From contig NC_080180.1 in NCBI RefSeq assembly GCF_950295315.1, forward strand, positions 66,131,081-66,195,080: a stretch of 64,000 nt of DNA, written 5' to 3'. The notes under the pieces are model-generated. The model saw only the letters and a list, made by a program, of their open reading frames with translations, made no database searches and had not been told where the DNA came from. Of the stretch, positions 1-9,961 are shown piece by piece. A program made the translations under genes and the position numbers. Source of the stretch: Erinaceus europaeus (Eukaryota; Chordata; Mammalia; Eulipotyphla; Erinaceidae). Each line of letters begins with the position of its first letter. Position 1 is the first letter of the stretch.

Positions 1-160
1 AGAAAGAAAAGAAAGAAAGAGGATTTTTGCAACACTGAGGTCCACTTCCCCAACAGTCAGTATATTATTTCAAAAGTCTCCACCAAATACAATATACTAC
101 TTTCTTAGGTAGATAAAACACATGGTTTGAGTAGGGAGGGTGAGAATGAGAGTAATATTA

Positions 161-363
161 CTCTATTTTATTTTATTTGCTTATTATTGCATAGAGAAAG
201 AGAAATTGAGCAATTGAGTGAGGGTGGGGAAGTAGAGAGACACCTTCAGCCCTGCTTCACACTCCTGAAGCTTCTCCCCTGCAGGTGGGGACCAGGGGCT
301 TGATCCTGGGACCTTGTGCACTGTAATGTGAGCACTTAACCAGGTGCACCACCACCTGGTCCC
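161..363 (-). mobile_element. SINE-B copy (tRNA-derived), complete with target-site duplication
   Basis: Read on the minus strand, this starts with a tRNA-like head (GTGGTGGTGCACCTGGTTAA, A-box region), has a degenerate B box, a central module with CCTGCAGG and a GAAGC/GCTTC stem, a CT-rich part and an A/T-rich tail. It is bracketed by a 13 bp direct repeat GAGAGTAATATTA at 148-160 and 364-376, which fixes both ends. The duplication and the tail at the left end show L1-type retroposition on the minus strand. It has no coding capacity. Confidence 0.85.
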
Positions 364-429
364 GAGAGTAATATTATTCTTAATGTATTCGTTTTACATG
401 GTTTCTATAAAAGATGACCTCTTAATTTG

Positions 430-551
430 ATGGTTTAAACTAACAGATATTTATGGGCCATCATAAATCAGAATAACACACTTGGATAGTGTGTCTTGAC
501 ATGAGCATGGCCCAGGTTCAGTCCCAGCGTTCACCACATTGATGTTATATG

Positions 552-612
<61 letters not shown>

Positions 613-640
613 CTACATCTATCTAAAGCAAACCAAAATC
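430..640 (+). repeat. Diverged SINE (type C) ending in a (CT)n microsatellite
   Basis: A weak tRNA-SINE head (GGATAGTGTGTCTTGACATG, then CCCAGGTTCAGTCCCAGC as a B-box remnant) leads into a pure CT tract at about 541-612. A similar head occurs at 47811-47945, so this is a dispersed family rather than unique DNA. The CT tract probably grew from the pyrimidine-rich SINE body. Confidence 0.55.
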
Positions 641-794
641 CAGATATTTATTTTATAGAATGTTGACATCTGTGGAATTGACACCTGCAGGGTCCTTTGC
701 AGAGACATTGTCTTCTGTTTTGTGAATGGTTTTAAAGAGTTTTGAACTCAGGTGACAATCTCTGAATTGGGTCGAAAATTACTGTTAAGAAAAC

Positions 795-976
795 CTGGGG
801 CTGAGTGGGGGGACACCTGGCTGAGTGCACAGGTCACAGTGCACAGGGACCCAGGGTTTGAGTTCCCACTCCCCATCTATGGGAGGAGCTTCACAAATTG
901 TGAAATCCTGCTCCCTCTCTACCTTTCTTCTCTCTCAATGTCTCTCTATCTCTATCCAAAATAAATAAAACATTTT
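795..976 (+). repeat. Diverged SINE-B copy
   Basis: The order of parts matches SINE-B: a head with ACACCTGGCTGAGTGCACAG, a B-box-like GGGTTTGAGTTCCC, a central GCTTCACAAATTGTGAAAT stem remnant, a CT-rich body and an AATAAATAAA tail. It is more mutated than other copies in the window and has no clear flanking duplication, so it is probably an older insertion. Confidence 0.6.
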
Positions 977-1681
977 TTAAATGAAGCTAATAACTGCCTG
1001 AGCAGACGACAGGCCTCGTGATTATGGATTTAATTCTGAAGAGAAAGCCAGTCAGCTGCTGTACATTCTTCTTCAGAATCTGTAACTAATTAGGTGGCCG
1101 GGAGCAGAGTAACCAAAGTACAGTTCAAATTTGTTACCCTAATCAACTCTTTTTATTTTTTTAACCAATCATCTCTATTTCCTCTTTTCCTCCCATAAAA
1201 TAAATAAATTAATTAATTAATTAATTAATAACAGCTCTGCCCCTTCCTCTCTGAGGAACATTGTAGGTTTCTACTTAGATCTGTGCAATTCAAATTACAA
1301 TGCTTAGCTCCCAAATGAATAAGCTTTGCATTTTAAAGTCACTTTCTGAATAATTCTGTTCAGTTCTACAGGCCTCAAGTAAGAAAACACAACCACTGCA
1401 GTGAAAGCAAGACCTCAATAGGGTTGGGAAGAGGAATACAACCCAGGCCTCGTCTCACCCAGATTCCAGGGCAGAGGGACAGAGCCCAGGCCTCGTCTCA
1501 CCCAGATTCCAGGCTTCTTTTGCCTGCAATGGTGGTACTGATCCTTCCACCGACTAACTCAGATCTCTGCTTCAGCTTCACATTTTTGTCTCTCTGTGTT
1601 GCATGGAGTCTCCCGTTTATGGTTCAGGTGACATCAGGTACCCATGGAGCCTTGTGGGTAGGTTTTCCCATTTCAGAGATT
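977..1681. other. Unique sequence, no gene recognised
   Basis: No lineage-specific repeat is seen. The part at 985-1150 is unusually rich in homeodomain-like ATTA/TAAT words (for example TAACTAATTAG) and could be conserved non-coding DNA. The part at 1424-1530 contains a short internal repeat (CCCAGGCCTCGTCTCACCCA occurs twice, about 45 bp apart). The open frames here are short and unconvincing. Confidence 0.4.
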
Positions 1682-1694
1682 TCATTGTAATTCT

Positions 1695-1985
1695 TTTTTT
1701 TTTTAATATTTATTTTATTTATTTATTCCCTTTTGTTGCCCTTGTTGTTTTTTATTGTTGTAGTTATTATTGTTGTTGTCTTTGTTGGATAGGACAGAGA
1801 GAAAAGGAGAGAGGAGGGGAAGACAGAGAGGAGGAGAGAAAGACAGACACCTGCAGACCTGCTTCACTGCCTATGAAGCGACTCCCCTGCAGGTGGGGAG
1901 CCGGGGTTAGAACCGGGATCCTTATGCCAGTCCTTGTGCTTTGCGCCACCTGCGCTTAACCCGCTGTGCTACAGCCCGACTCCCC
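1695..1985 (-). mobile_element. SINE-A copy with 13 bp target-site duplication
   Basis: On the minus strand this is a full SINE-A: a GGGAGTCGGGCTGTAGCACA head with A box, a GGTTCTAACCCC B box, the CCTGCAGGGGAGTCGCTTCA central stem module, a CT-rich body (TCTGTCTTTCTCTCC), an ACAACAATAA tail and an AATAAATAAA end. The direct repeat TCATTGTAATTCT flanks it at 1682-1694 and 1986-1998. The peptides encoded in this element recur in every SINE-A copy and are not genes. Confidence 0.95.
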
Positions 1986-1998
1986 TCATTGTAATTCT

Positions 1999-4900
1999 AA
2001 CTGCAGAGACACTCCTTCCAGCTTTACAGGTCCAGAGGAACGGAACCTGTTATCTCCAGAGGTCATGATCCAGTCCACCACAACTCGTGACTACTTTGCA
2101 GATTTCCATCAGTAACATAATAGCTGGCGGGAGCAAAGTCAGGCCTGCTGTTTGGCACAGCCCCAGTAGGCTAGGGCTGACTGCAAAGCGGGGAGTCCTG
2201 GACTAAACTGAAGCTATTTTTCCTTACATTGATCATTTAAAGACCTATTGGGTGTATTGGAGATGCACAAATAATACCTGAGGGAATAAAAGGAGATCCC
2301 CGGGGAAAGTACATTGTGACAACAATTAATGGCAGTGAGTGTAACAAGACTAAAATGGCCTAAGAGCAGAAGCTGCTGTACCCATTTAAAGGTTTTCAGA
2401 AAAGGAGCTACTTGTCACCACTACAGCTTTTCAATCAGCTGGACTCAGACCAAAAGCCAGAATTACGGGTGGCTTCTAGTGTGAGTGGTAGACTGTGGTT
2501 TCCATCTAAATATATAAGAGGCCCTATTTCTGACCCTCACTCACAAACATCCTGCTTCCACTTACTTGCATCCATGATGACTATTAGGTTATGTAGTTAA
2601 ATAGCTGATGTTACGATACATGGATAGAAGCAAGCAAACTTTCATTAACTAAAAGTTAGTGAACTTGGATATATGCAAAGGTTGACCAGAAGAGAGCCCC
2701 CATGGCGTGTGCTTGTTTTGCAGCAGAAGTTTGAGGTTATTCTTGATGTTAATGAAAACAATTATATACAGTGTCATCTGTATCCTTGATGTTAATGACA
2801 ATAATCTTACATAATGTCAACTATATCTGGGCAAAAAAGTGTTTAAATAATACACCTCTGCAGACAGAGGGCAGAGACACTTCTCTCCTGCACCTGAAGC
2901 AGCTGACATGTCTCTGGCTTCATTCAACTCGACGACTCCCCCTTTCTTTCAGGGAACCTGAATTACTTTTCACCGGGAATAGCCAGAGAAAACATTTGCA
3001 AAGAATAAGGTGAGTGACCCACTAAACCGCAGTATAAGACTAGGACTTGTCCGTCCCATGCCACATTCTTCATGCCTTTTGAAGGGCAAGCAGGAGCAGA
3101 GTCACTCCCTGTGCTGGGAGGACTAGGACTGATAATTCTACTTCTCCTTTTCTACGCTCATTCTTTTGTACCATTACTAATGATTTACAAATGTCTCCTC
3201 TGACTTTCCTTTTTTTTTAAGAGTATGGTCATTCAGAATGCATAGCGGATATACTTGGTGTCATCATTTTCCATAATTTCAACATTGCATTTTATTTTGT
3301 AAAGGTGTAAAAACTGTTTTATAGGTCCGCTGACATTAAATACAATGTTTGGAAGTAATTGCTTTGTTTATCTCTTTGAGATTTATTAATATGCACTTTC
3401 ACAGTGCTCGGGACATTGTATTCATTTAATTTCACCCAGAATGATTTCATACTATAGCTGTTAACTTGGCCGACTCTTTTCGTCAGGACAGTACTTAATT
3501 TTGCAACTTGAATCTCCAAGTTCATTGTACCTTGCGTCTCTTCTCTCACCCTTGCTGTTCAGTTACTGAGTATTGTGTTCATCTAGCCTCCCCTCTGGGG
3601 ATCTCTTGACTAACACTTGGTTCACTAAATCAATTAGGGCTGCTGGTATGTTGGGACAACTCCCATATTTTACACCGAGTCTGTAAACAACGGGGCCCTC
3701 TGCTCAGTCCTGGTTACCGAGGCTACATCTGTCCTGCAGTAGAACCACAAAAGGCACTGCCTCCACTGGTGCACTGCAACTTTGCAAGTCCATTTGCTAA
3801 GACAGAAGTAGTGAGAGTAAATCCCCTTCTTAAACTTGCGACTGAAGTTGGCTCCATGTGCCTGAGAAGAGCAGACTCCAGGCTTTCTCCGCCACTGACA
3901 CATTCAGATGCCTGAGGCTTGTACTCTGGCATTGCAATTCTAACCCAGGAAGACCGTACCTTCTCTATGAAGCTGGCCACCTCCCTCCACATCCAGCCCT
4001 CTTGTTGCTTAAAACAGAGTTTTTTTCTCTCCCAGTTCCAGAATATTTTAACATACAACAAAATCCGTCCTGGAGGAACACTGGTGACGTCCTAGAAGTT
4101 TTGTCTTTTTTCTATCACATGTAGGAGAAAAAGGTGTGACCTGTGTTTGAATTAGAAAATATTCCCAATTGACTGTGGTCTCTCCAGCTTCCTGGTTTAA
4201 AGAGGAATAAACTTAAGAGGATTAGTAAAATGGGGTCTTCTGTTCAAGAAAACTATAACTCAGTACTTGAAATTAAGTAAAACAGATGGACTATAATGGA
4301 AGGCAGGTCACATGACAGTTGGCAACAACATGTAACATACGAGAATGTCATGGACTGTCGGTGCTGATGGCCCTATCAGCGGGGGGTACAGTCGGCACAG
4401 GGAGACAGGGGAGCTGATGCACCTGAGAGACATGGAGGACATGCAAAGGCTGAAGCATGAGGACTCAGTGCCGAACACACTACAGCAGGGCGGGCGCTCT
4501 GATTTAAAGACAGGCCACGGAAGTAGAGAAATGCCAAGACAGACTTAACGATGGTGACTTGAGAGGGTGATCCTCAATCTTGCTGGTGTCTGGGCCTTCT
4601 CAGTGCTATATGAGAAAGAGAATTTTCACTGAGAACAATATCTCCTTTGCTCTGGTCGGGGAGATACTATGCTGTGTGCTGTATCAGTCAGTGAGACTGA
4701 AAATGTACACAGCAATTAAAATAATGACTTTTGGTTTCAGCAATAATACAGATTTTTCTCTTCCCCCAAATGTCTTTGTTAAACGTCACGCCTGAAGTAG
4801 AGCTCAGTGACAGACGGTCTCTGTCAACACGTTACTACTAATCTTTATGCTGACCCTAAAAGGAAACGTCTACCTTTCTCTCCAAATTGGTCTCAAGTAA

Positions 4901-5500
4901 ATAAGACCTGAAACGTGTAAATGATCATTATGACAGCAGAAATCCATATATGGACCTGGGATATTCTAATGGGCTGATTCAAAGCTCTCTCTCAGGTCTG
5001 CCGATTAATTCCTGGAGTGCGTGGTGACATTAAGAGGTTACAGTTATATATCCCACATTGACTCGACTTGTTATATTTTTAATGTATAGACAAACACTTT
5101 AGAGAAATAGGAATTTTAGTCTCTGGAAATATCTCAAGAGAATCTGAGACAACCATGCTTAGCTAGTGGGGACAAAGCTGGTGGAGAAATGTGATTCCAG
5201 GCTATTCTGGAAGACTTATCAGCAGAGATGGAACTGGAATGGAATAAGGAAGGGATTGTGATGGAAATCACATTACTGTCATTGAGACGACCTGCATTCT
5301 ATAATACCCTGGGCTCATGTGTACAACCAGCGTGCGACTGAGAACGCAGAGACAGTTACTATGCTAGCAGACACTACTTAACCCGCTGCCTTGTTCAGGC
5401 TTTGGTTTAGCAGTAGAACTGGGCACCTACTTCTCTTTAGACTTGTTTTTCTTCACTAGTACTCAGGTTCTACTTAGATTTAAAATGGATTTGAAGTTTG
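1999..5500. other. 3.5 kb stretch without recognised young repeats or genes
   Basis: None of the hedgehog SINE or L1 families seen elsewhere is recognisable here. Open frames are short, overlap on both strands and lack a coding signature. This may be ordinary old intergenic or intronic DNA, possibly with ancient repeats I cannot identify by eye. Confidence 0.5.
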
Positions 5501-5509
5501 CAAGATCGC

Positions 5510-5790
5510 AACACCTGGGGGCTGAGCACTGGTACACCCAGTTAAGCACACACAGGACCCACACAAGGATCCCCACCTGCAGGGGGAGGATGCCTCCTGA
5601 GTGGCGAAGCAGGTCTGCAGGTGTCTGTCTGTCTCTCTGTCTCCTCCCCCCCTCTCAATTAATCCCCATCCTATTTAATAAGATGGGAAAAGATGGCCAC
5701 CGGGAGCGGTGGATCTGTGGTGCCGGCAGGGAGCCCCAGCGATAACGCTGGAAGAGACAGCAGCAGCAGCAGCAACAGAAGCAAGCCAAC
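5510..5790 (+). repeat. Diverged SINE-A, long subfamily
   Basis: A degraded head (GTACACCCAGTTAAGCACAC) is followed by the central module (GCGAAGCAGGTCTGCAGG), the TCTGTCTGTCTCTCTGTCTC body and then the extra 3' extension of the long form (GGCCACCGGGAGCGGTGGAT, then GGAGCCCCAGCGATAAC). That extension is shared with the copies at 17211, 41743 and 45162. A CAG-rich stretch at 5758-5772 follows. Confidence 0.7.
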
Positions 5791-6584
5791 CACACCCCAG
5801 GCCATGGGGCGATGTGCTTGCCTGTGGACTTAAAGTTGGTCCTTTCTGTTTCACTGCGTGGCCTTTGTGCGTGTGCAGGGCGGTGTCTTACTGTAGCTTC
5901 CATGCTTCAGGTATTATAGAGTTCTTTCCTCATTTAGACTTTTAAATAATACGGTATTTAATCTACGCGGATTATTTAAGATGATGTCATTTAATTATAG
6001 GTGTTGTTTATGTGTGGCCAATAGCATAGTTAGGTAAGGAAAAGAATAAAAGAATAAAAGCAACTCTAGCTATGGGCATCAAAGCACATTATGAGAAATG
6101 TTACTGTTAATATCATTACCATTGTACGACACATGTACTTATAAGCCCAGAAACAGACTCTGTTATCTATAAAGATATCACCACACAACAACTGAAATGA
6201 TTTTGTTTCTTCATCTGTATGCTCCATGAAAAATGCTAAAACCTGTTTTATAAAATGATGTATTCCCTTACATTTTAAAATGTCCCTTTTGGAAACAGCT
6301 GTACTCCTGGTATCCTCCTTTGCATCTGGCATTGCATGGTGAGTCGGCAAAGTTGGTCTTCTGGGGAAGGGGCGGCTTGGTGTGAATTATTCTATCTCCC
6401 CGAGGGCTGTTCCTTAAGCAAATGCAGAGAGGAGGCTGCTCTGGGGGGAAGTGCTTCCAGCTGGAAGCATGCAAGCAAACGCCAACATTCTGTACACAGG
6501 TACCCCCTGGAGATCGGGGGTAACCACTGTCGGGGAAAGTGGCACCAGTGTTGGGAGGAAGTCAAGAGCCGGCAGTAGGCTACA
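5791..6584. other. Unique sequence, no gene recognised
   Basis: Mixed AT-rich unique DNA. Overlapping open frames on both strands between 6268 and 6590 look like chance frames in a GC-richer patch, with no family similarity that I can recognise. Confidence 0.4.
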
Positions 6585-6771
6585 ACCACTGCCCTTCACA
6601 GGCGGTGAAGCAGGTCTGCAGGTGTCTGTCTTTCTCTCCCCCTCTGTCTTCCTCTCCTCTCTCCATTTCTCTGTCCTATCCAACAATGATGACATCAATA
6701 ACAACAATGATAATAACTATAAGAACAATAAAACAAGGGCAACAAAAGGGAAAAGAAAAGAAAATAAAAGA
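6585..6771 (+). mobile_element. 5'-truncated SINE-A copy
   Basis: The tRNA-like head is missing. The copy begins in the central module (GGCGGTGAAGCAGGTCTGCA) and continues through the CT-rich body, the CAACAATGATGACATCAATA stretch and the GGGCAACAAAAGGGAAAAG tail. Another SINE (type D) follows immediately. Confidence 0.8.
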
Positions 6772-6880
6772 GAGAGAGAGACTCTCATGCCTGAGGCTCT
6801 GAAGTCCCAGGTTCAATCCCCCACACCACCATAAACCAGAGCTGAGCAGTGCTCTGGTAAAAAAAAAAAAAAGAAAAAAG
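6772..6880 (+). mobile_element. SINE-D copy, plus-oriented arm of an inverted pair
   Basis: Contains the type D core CTCTCATGCCTGAGGCTCTG, the B-box-like GGTTCAATCCC, the terminal stem CCAGAGC...GCTCTGG and a poly(A) run. The oppositely oriented copy at 6905-7010 makes this one half of a long inverted repeat. Confidence 0.85.
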
Positions 6881-6904
6881 AACAAACAAAAGAGATATAG
6901 ATAG

Positions 6905-7010
6905 GCCAGAGCACTGCTCAGCTCTAGCTTATGGTTGTACTGGGGATTGAACCCGGGACCTCAGAGGCTCAGGCATGAGAGATTTTTGCAGAACTGCTCC
7001 GCTGTCTGTT
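6905..7010 (-). mobile_element. SINE-D copy, minus-oriented arm of an inverted pair
   Basis: This is the reverse complement of the type D core: CCAGAGC...GCTCT stem, GGGGATTGAACCCGGGACC (B box) and GAGGCTCAGGCATGAGAG. It faces the copy at 6772-6880 across a spacer of roughly 45 bp, so a transcript through both could form an extended hairpin. Confidence 0.85.
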
Positions 7011-7361
7011 TCTGCTTTGGTCTTCTGTGATTTAAATGAAACGGTAAGGGATAACAGTACAAAGTTTACCAAGTTGAACTTCTCCAGGCTGAAAAGAATC
7101 ACATTTACTACTATTTTCAGCATCCATCCCGGCTAGGCAAGTAAGCAGAAGACAGCTTGTGAGGTAAGAAGCAAGGCCTGGGAGATGCCTGTGAAGCCGT
7201 TAGAGCATGTGCCATGTGCCGTGTGCCGTGTGCCGTGTGCCTGGAGCAAGTTCAAGTCTTTGATGTGCTTGGGAGTAACTCAGGGAAGGGAGGGAAGGCT
7301 GGTCTTCTCTCATTGAGAAAATGAAGTGGGAGAAGTAGGAGTAATTGTCATATTAAGAACT
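7011..7361. other. Unique sequence with a short 7 bp tandem repeat
   Basis: Mostly unique DNA. At about 7208-7241 there is a small tandem array of the unit TGTGCCG/TGTGCCA, about four copies. No gene is recognised. Confidence 0.5.
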
Positions 7362-7583
7362 AGGAGTCGGGTGGTAGCGCAGCGGGTTAAGTGCACGTGG
7401 TGCAAAGCACAAGGACCAGCATAAGGATCCCGGTTCGAGCCCCTGGCTCCCCAGCTGCAGGGGAGTCGTTTCACAGGCTGTGGAGCAGGTCTGCGGGTGT
7501 CTGTCTTTCTCTCCCCCTCTGTCTTCCCCTCCTCTCTCCCTTTCTCTCTGTCCTATCCAACAATGAACAACATCACTTACAAC
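7362..7583 (+). mobile_element. SINE-A copy, 5' part (interrupted by Vingi LINE)
   Basis: Head AGGAGTCGGGTGGTAGCGCA, B box GGTTCGAGCCCC, central module and CT-rich body are present. The sequence breaks off in the tail at ACATCACTTACAAC. The missing tail resumes at 9417 after the inserted LINE. The repeated word TTACAAC at 7577-7583 and 9417-9423 is the target-site duplication of that LINE. Confidence 0.93.
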
Positions 7584-9416
7584 TATTCTTCTTCTTCTAG
7601 CATTTTCCCTTCTTCCATAGCCAGTCAAGAGCGTCAGGTTGAGCCTGATGTCAAGTTTCGAGACCTCCTTGGAATCTGGAGAGGTGGCAGTCGTTGACTA
7701 TGTGGGTCATAGTCTGTCTGCAACCGCAGGGGCAGTTCGGGTCATCTCTGGCTCCCCAGCGGTGGAACATAGCGGCGCACCGGCCATGGCCTGTTCGATA
7801 GCGATGGAGGAGGGCCCGATCATAACGTGCTAGGTCAGAGCCGGGTGGACTCTCGCAGGGGTCTGTGATGAGGTGTTTGTTCTTGACCTCAGCTGACTCC
7901 CAGCTCTGTTTCCAAGAGTCTGGAACAGAGAAGTTCAGTGTAGGCGTAGAGGACCAGATTGGGTGAGGAGACATCAAGCGTTGGACAGGGTGGGCGAAGA
8001 TCTCTGCGGATATTGGCAGGTCCGGTCGAGCGTAGACGTGGGAAATGAACTTAGATGATGCCGCATCCCGACGAATATCTGGCGGGGCGATGTTGCTAAG
8101 AACTGGCAGCCATGGAACCGGGGTGGAACGGATGGTTCCAGAAATGATCCTCATGGAGGAATATAAATTGGAATCGACCAAGTGCACATGGGGGCTACGG
8201 AACCATACTGGGGCACAGTATTCTGCAGTGGAATAGCAGAATGCCAGAGAGGATGATCGCAGTGTGGAAGCGCTCGCGCCCCATGAGGAGCTGGCCAGTC
8301 TTGCAATGATGTTGTTCCTCGCGCCCACCTTTGCTGCAGTTTTTATGAGATGTTCGTGAAATGACAGAGTGTGATCGAGAGTAACGCCAAGATAGACTGG
8401 CTGGGCTTCATGCCGGATTCTCGTATCGCCAAGCTGCACATTAAGCTCACGCGAGGCCGAGGCATGGTGTAGATAGAAAACAGATGATACCGTTTTTGCA
8501 GTGCTAGGGATTAGTTGCCATTTTTTACAGTAATCAGATATCAGAGACATGTCTTTCCTGAGTGTTTCCTCGAGGATGTCTAACTTGGATGCCTGAGTTG
8601 CACAGCTGATGTCATCGGCGTAGATGAACTTCCTTGAAGAAGTTTCTGGGAGGTCATTGATGTAAATATTAAATAGCGTAGGAGCCAGAGCAGAGCCCTG
8701 GGGGAGGCCACTTGAGACAAGTCTCCATCTGCTAGACTTGTCACCCAGATGCACCCGGAATCTTCTGTTTTGGAGAAGAAACGATATAGTGTTGGCCACC
8801 CATGGAGGCAGGCATCTTGAGATCTTGACCAGGAGACCACGGTGCCAGACCGTGTCATAGGCTGCTGTGAGATCAACAAAGACAGCACCCGTCTTTAAAT
8901 TCTTCTGGAATCCATTTTCAATGTAAGTTGAGAGGGCCAGGGCTTGTTCGCAGGTAGATCTTCCTGGGCGGAAACCAGCCTGGGCGGGTGATAGGAATTT
9001 CTCTGTAAGAGGAGAAATACATGACAGAAGCAGCCTCTCAAGGAGTTTATAACACACGGAGAGGAGAGAAATTGGTCTATAGCTGGCGGCCAGTGTTGGG
9101 TCTTTCTTTGGTTTCAAAACCGCTATAATCTTCGCACGACGCCAAACTTTGGGCATAGACTCAGATTCCAAGATGTGGGACAGGAATGAAGTGAGCCACT
9201 TCTTTGCCGCGGGACCCAAGTTAAGAATGAGTTCTGGGGTGATGTTATCATAGCCAGCAGCCGTTCCCGGTTTAACCCTCTTCAAAGCGTCTTCCAGTTC
9301 AGACAGTGTAAAGGGAGAGAGTTTTGGAGATGGACAAGATAACCAGAAGTGCGATGACCACTCATGGGAAATTTCTCTTTTCTAGACTGGGTTGATCTTA
9401 GCACGTCCAACTTGAG
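7584..9416 (-). mobile_element. Vingi-type non-LTR retrotransposon (LINE), 5'-truncated, inserted in SINE-A
   Basis: A 1.83 kb LINE reads on the minus strand. Its 3' end is at the left, where a short 3' UTR closes with an AAG-type microsatellite (TTCTTCTTCTTCTAGC on the plus strand). It carries one long reverse-transcriptase frame and no endonuclease region, so the 5' part is missing. The host SINE-A continues on both sides with a 7 bp duplication TTACAAC. It is not L1: there is no poly(A) tail and the protein belongs to the I/Jockey-like superfamily. From memory of the family, hedgehogs carry the Ingi-related Vingi clade, which lacks RNase H, and this copy fits. Assignment to Vingi is recognition, not alignment. 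Confidence 0.9.
7651..9381 (-). CDS. LINE reverse transcriptase (Vingi-type), open frame of a truncated copy
   Basis: The frame is open for about 576 codons, from just after a TAG near 9382 to a TGA ending at 7651. No AUG start is evident; the conventional start at 9285 is a TTG, so the frame is simply entered from the truncated 5' side. Counting from that TTG, reverse-transcriptase motifs appear in order: GYDNITPEL (11-19), ASYRPISLLS (67-76), QAGFRPGRST (102-111), FVDLTAAYD with catalytic Asp (136-144), GLPQGS (193-198) and YADD (222-225). A C-terminal Cys/His motif (CPCGCRQTMTHIVNDC, about 518-533) is typical of I/Jockey/Ingi-like elements. No RNase H domain follows. Apurinic-type endonuclease and any upstream protein are absent. 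The lack of stops suggests a young insertion, but by itself the copy should be immobile. Confidence 0.88.
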   Translation of the reverse strand, partial: KREISHEWSSHFWLSCPSPKLSPFTLSELEDALKRVKPGTAAGYDNITPELILNLGPAAKKWLTSFLSHILESESMPKVWRRAKIIAVLKPKKDPTLAASYRPISLLSVCYKLLERLLLSCISPLTEKFLSPAQAGFRPGRSTCEQALALSTYIENGFQKNLKTGAVFVDLTAAYDTVWHRGLLVKISRCLPPWVANTISFLLQNRRFRVHLGDKSSRWRLVSSGLPQGSALAPTLFNIYINDLPETSSRKFIYADDISCATQASKLDILEETLRKDMSLISDYCKKWQLIPSTAKTVSSVFYLHHASASRELNVQLGDTRIRHEAQPVYLGVTLDHTLSFHEHLIKTAAKVGARNNIIARLASSSWGASASTLRSSSLAFCYSTAEYCAPVWFRSPHVHLVDSNLYSSMRIISGTIRSTPVPWLPVLSNIAPPDIRRDAASSKFISHVYARPDLPISAEIFAHPVQRLMSPHPIWSSTPTLNFSVPDSWKQSWESAEVKNKHLITDPCESPPGSDLARYDRALLHRYRTGHGRCAAMFHRWGARDDPNCPCGCRQTMTHIVNDCHLSRFQGGLET

Positions 9417-9490
9417 TTACAACAATAATAAATAACCACAAAAAGAAAACAACAAGGGAACGAAAGGAAAATAAAAAAATTTTTAAAAAG
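9417..9490 (+). mobile_element. SINE-A copy, 3' tail (continuation of the copy at 7362)
   Basis: TTACAACAATAATAAATAAC, AACAACAAGGGAACGAAAGG and AAAATAAAAAAAT match the normal SINE-A tail and continue precisely where the 7362-7583 part stops. Joining the two across the LINE restores a standard element with a single TTACAAC. Confidence 0.9.
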
Positions 9491-9659
9491 ATGTCATCAG
9501 GAGCACACGAGAAGGAAGCAGAGGACGAGCAGTTGAGTGAGACGCCCACCCGAGGGAGAGTACAGAGTTCCAGAGGGAAACAGGTCTTCAAATGACTCAG
9601 ATGCTTTTAGTTGTGTTCAAATGCTGTTGTTGGGACAAAAAAGGAAGTGGAGGTAGCCA

Positions 9660-9778
9660 GTACAATGGTTGTGCAGAGAGCCTCTCGTGCCTGAGGCTCT
9701 GCCATCCCAGGTTCAATCCCAGGTGTCACTATAAGCCAGAGCTGAGCTGGGCTCTGATAAAAATCAATAAGACAAGAA
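9660..9778 (+). mobile_element. SINE-D copy
   Basis: Type D order: ACAATGGTTGTGCAGAGAGC head with A box, CTCGTGCCTGAGGCTCTG, B box GGTTCAATCCC, terminal CCAGAGC...GCTCTG stem and an A-rich end. Confidence 0.8.
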
Positions 9779-9961
9779 AAGGTTGAGAACAAAGCTTTGA
9801 GTTTAGCAACCTGAAGGCGTCAGCAATCACAGTGTAGCTGATGCTGTTGGAGGGAAGTTAGTAAAGTTCCTCAGCAGATTAAAGAGAAGAATTTAAGTTA
9901 AGTCACATGTGACGAAAAAAGTTGTACTACCCACTATCTGGAAAGATAGAATCGGGCTGGG

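Noticed and set aside
1603..1959. Recurrent open frames with peptides such as RTERNGERRG and CRPASPPVK or QTCFTACEATPLQ, seen at 1603, 6414, 7353, 11077, 17114, 29661, 35881, 43290, 43962, 45452, 54603 and 57624
   Set aside because: They are the translated minus strand of SINE-A copies. Similarity between them reflects the repeat, not a protein family.
3723..4124. 112-codon minus and 88-codon plus frames overlapping each other
   Set aside because: No recognisable motif and no splice or promoter context; consistent with chance.
7364..7450. Possible functional tRNA genes, because A and B boxes are recognisable
   Set aside because: The tRNA-like heads lack a proper cloverleaf end and are attached to SINE bodies and A-rich tails in many copies.
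8045..8236. Plus-strand 63-codon frame, repeated at 51223
   Set aside because: Antisense shadow of the Vingi reverse transcriptase. Its recurrence is explained by the second LINE copy.
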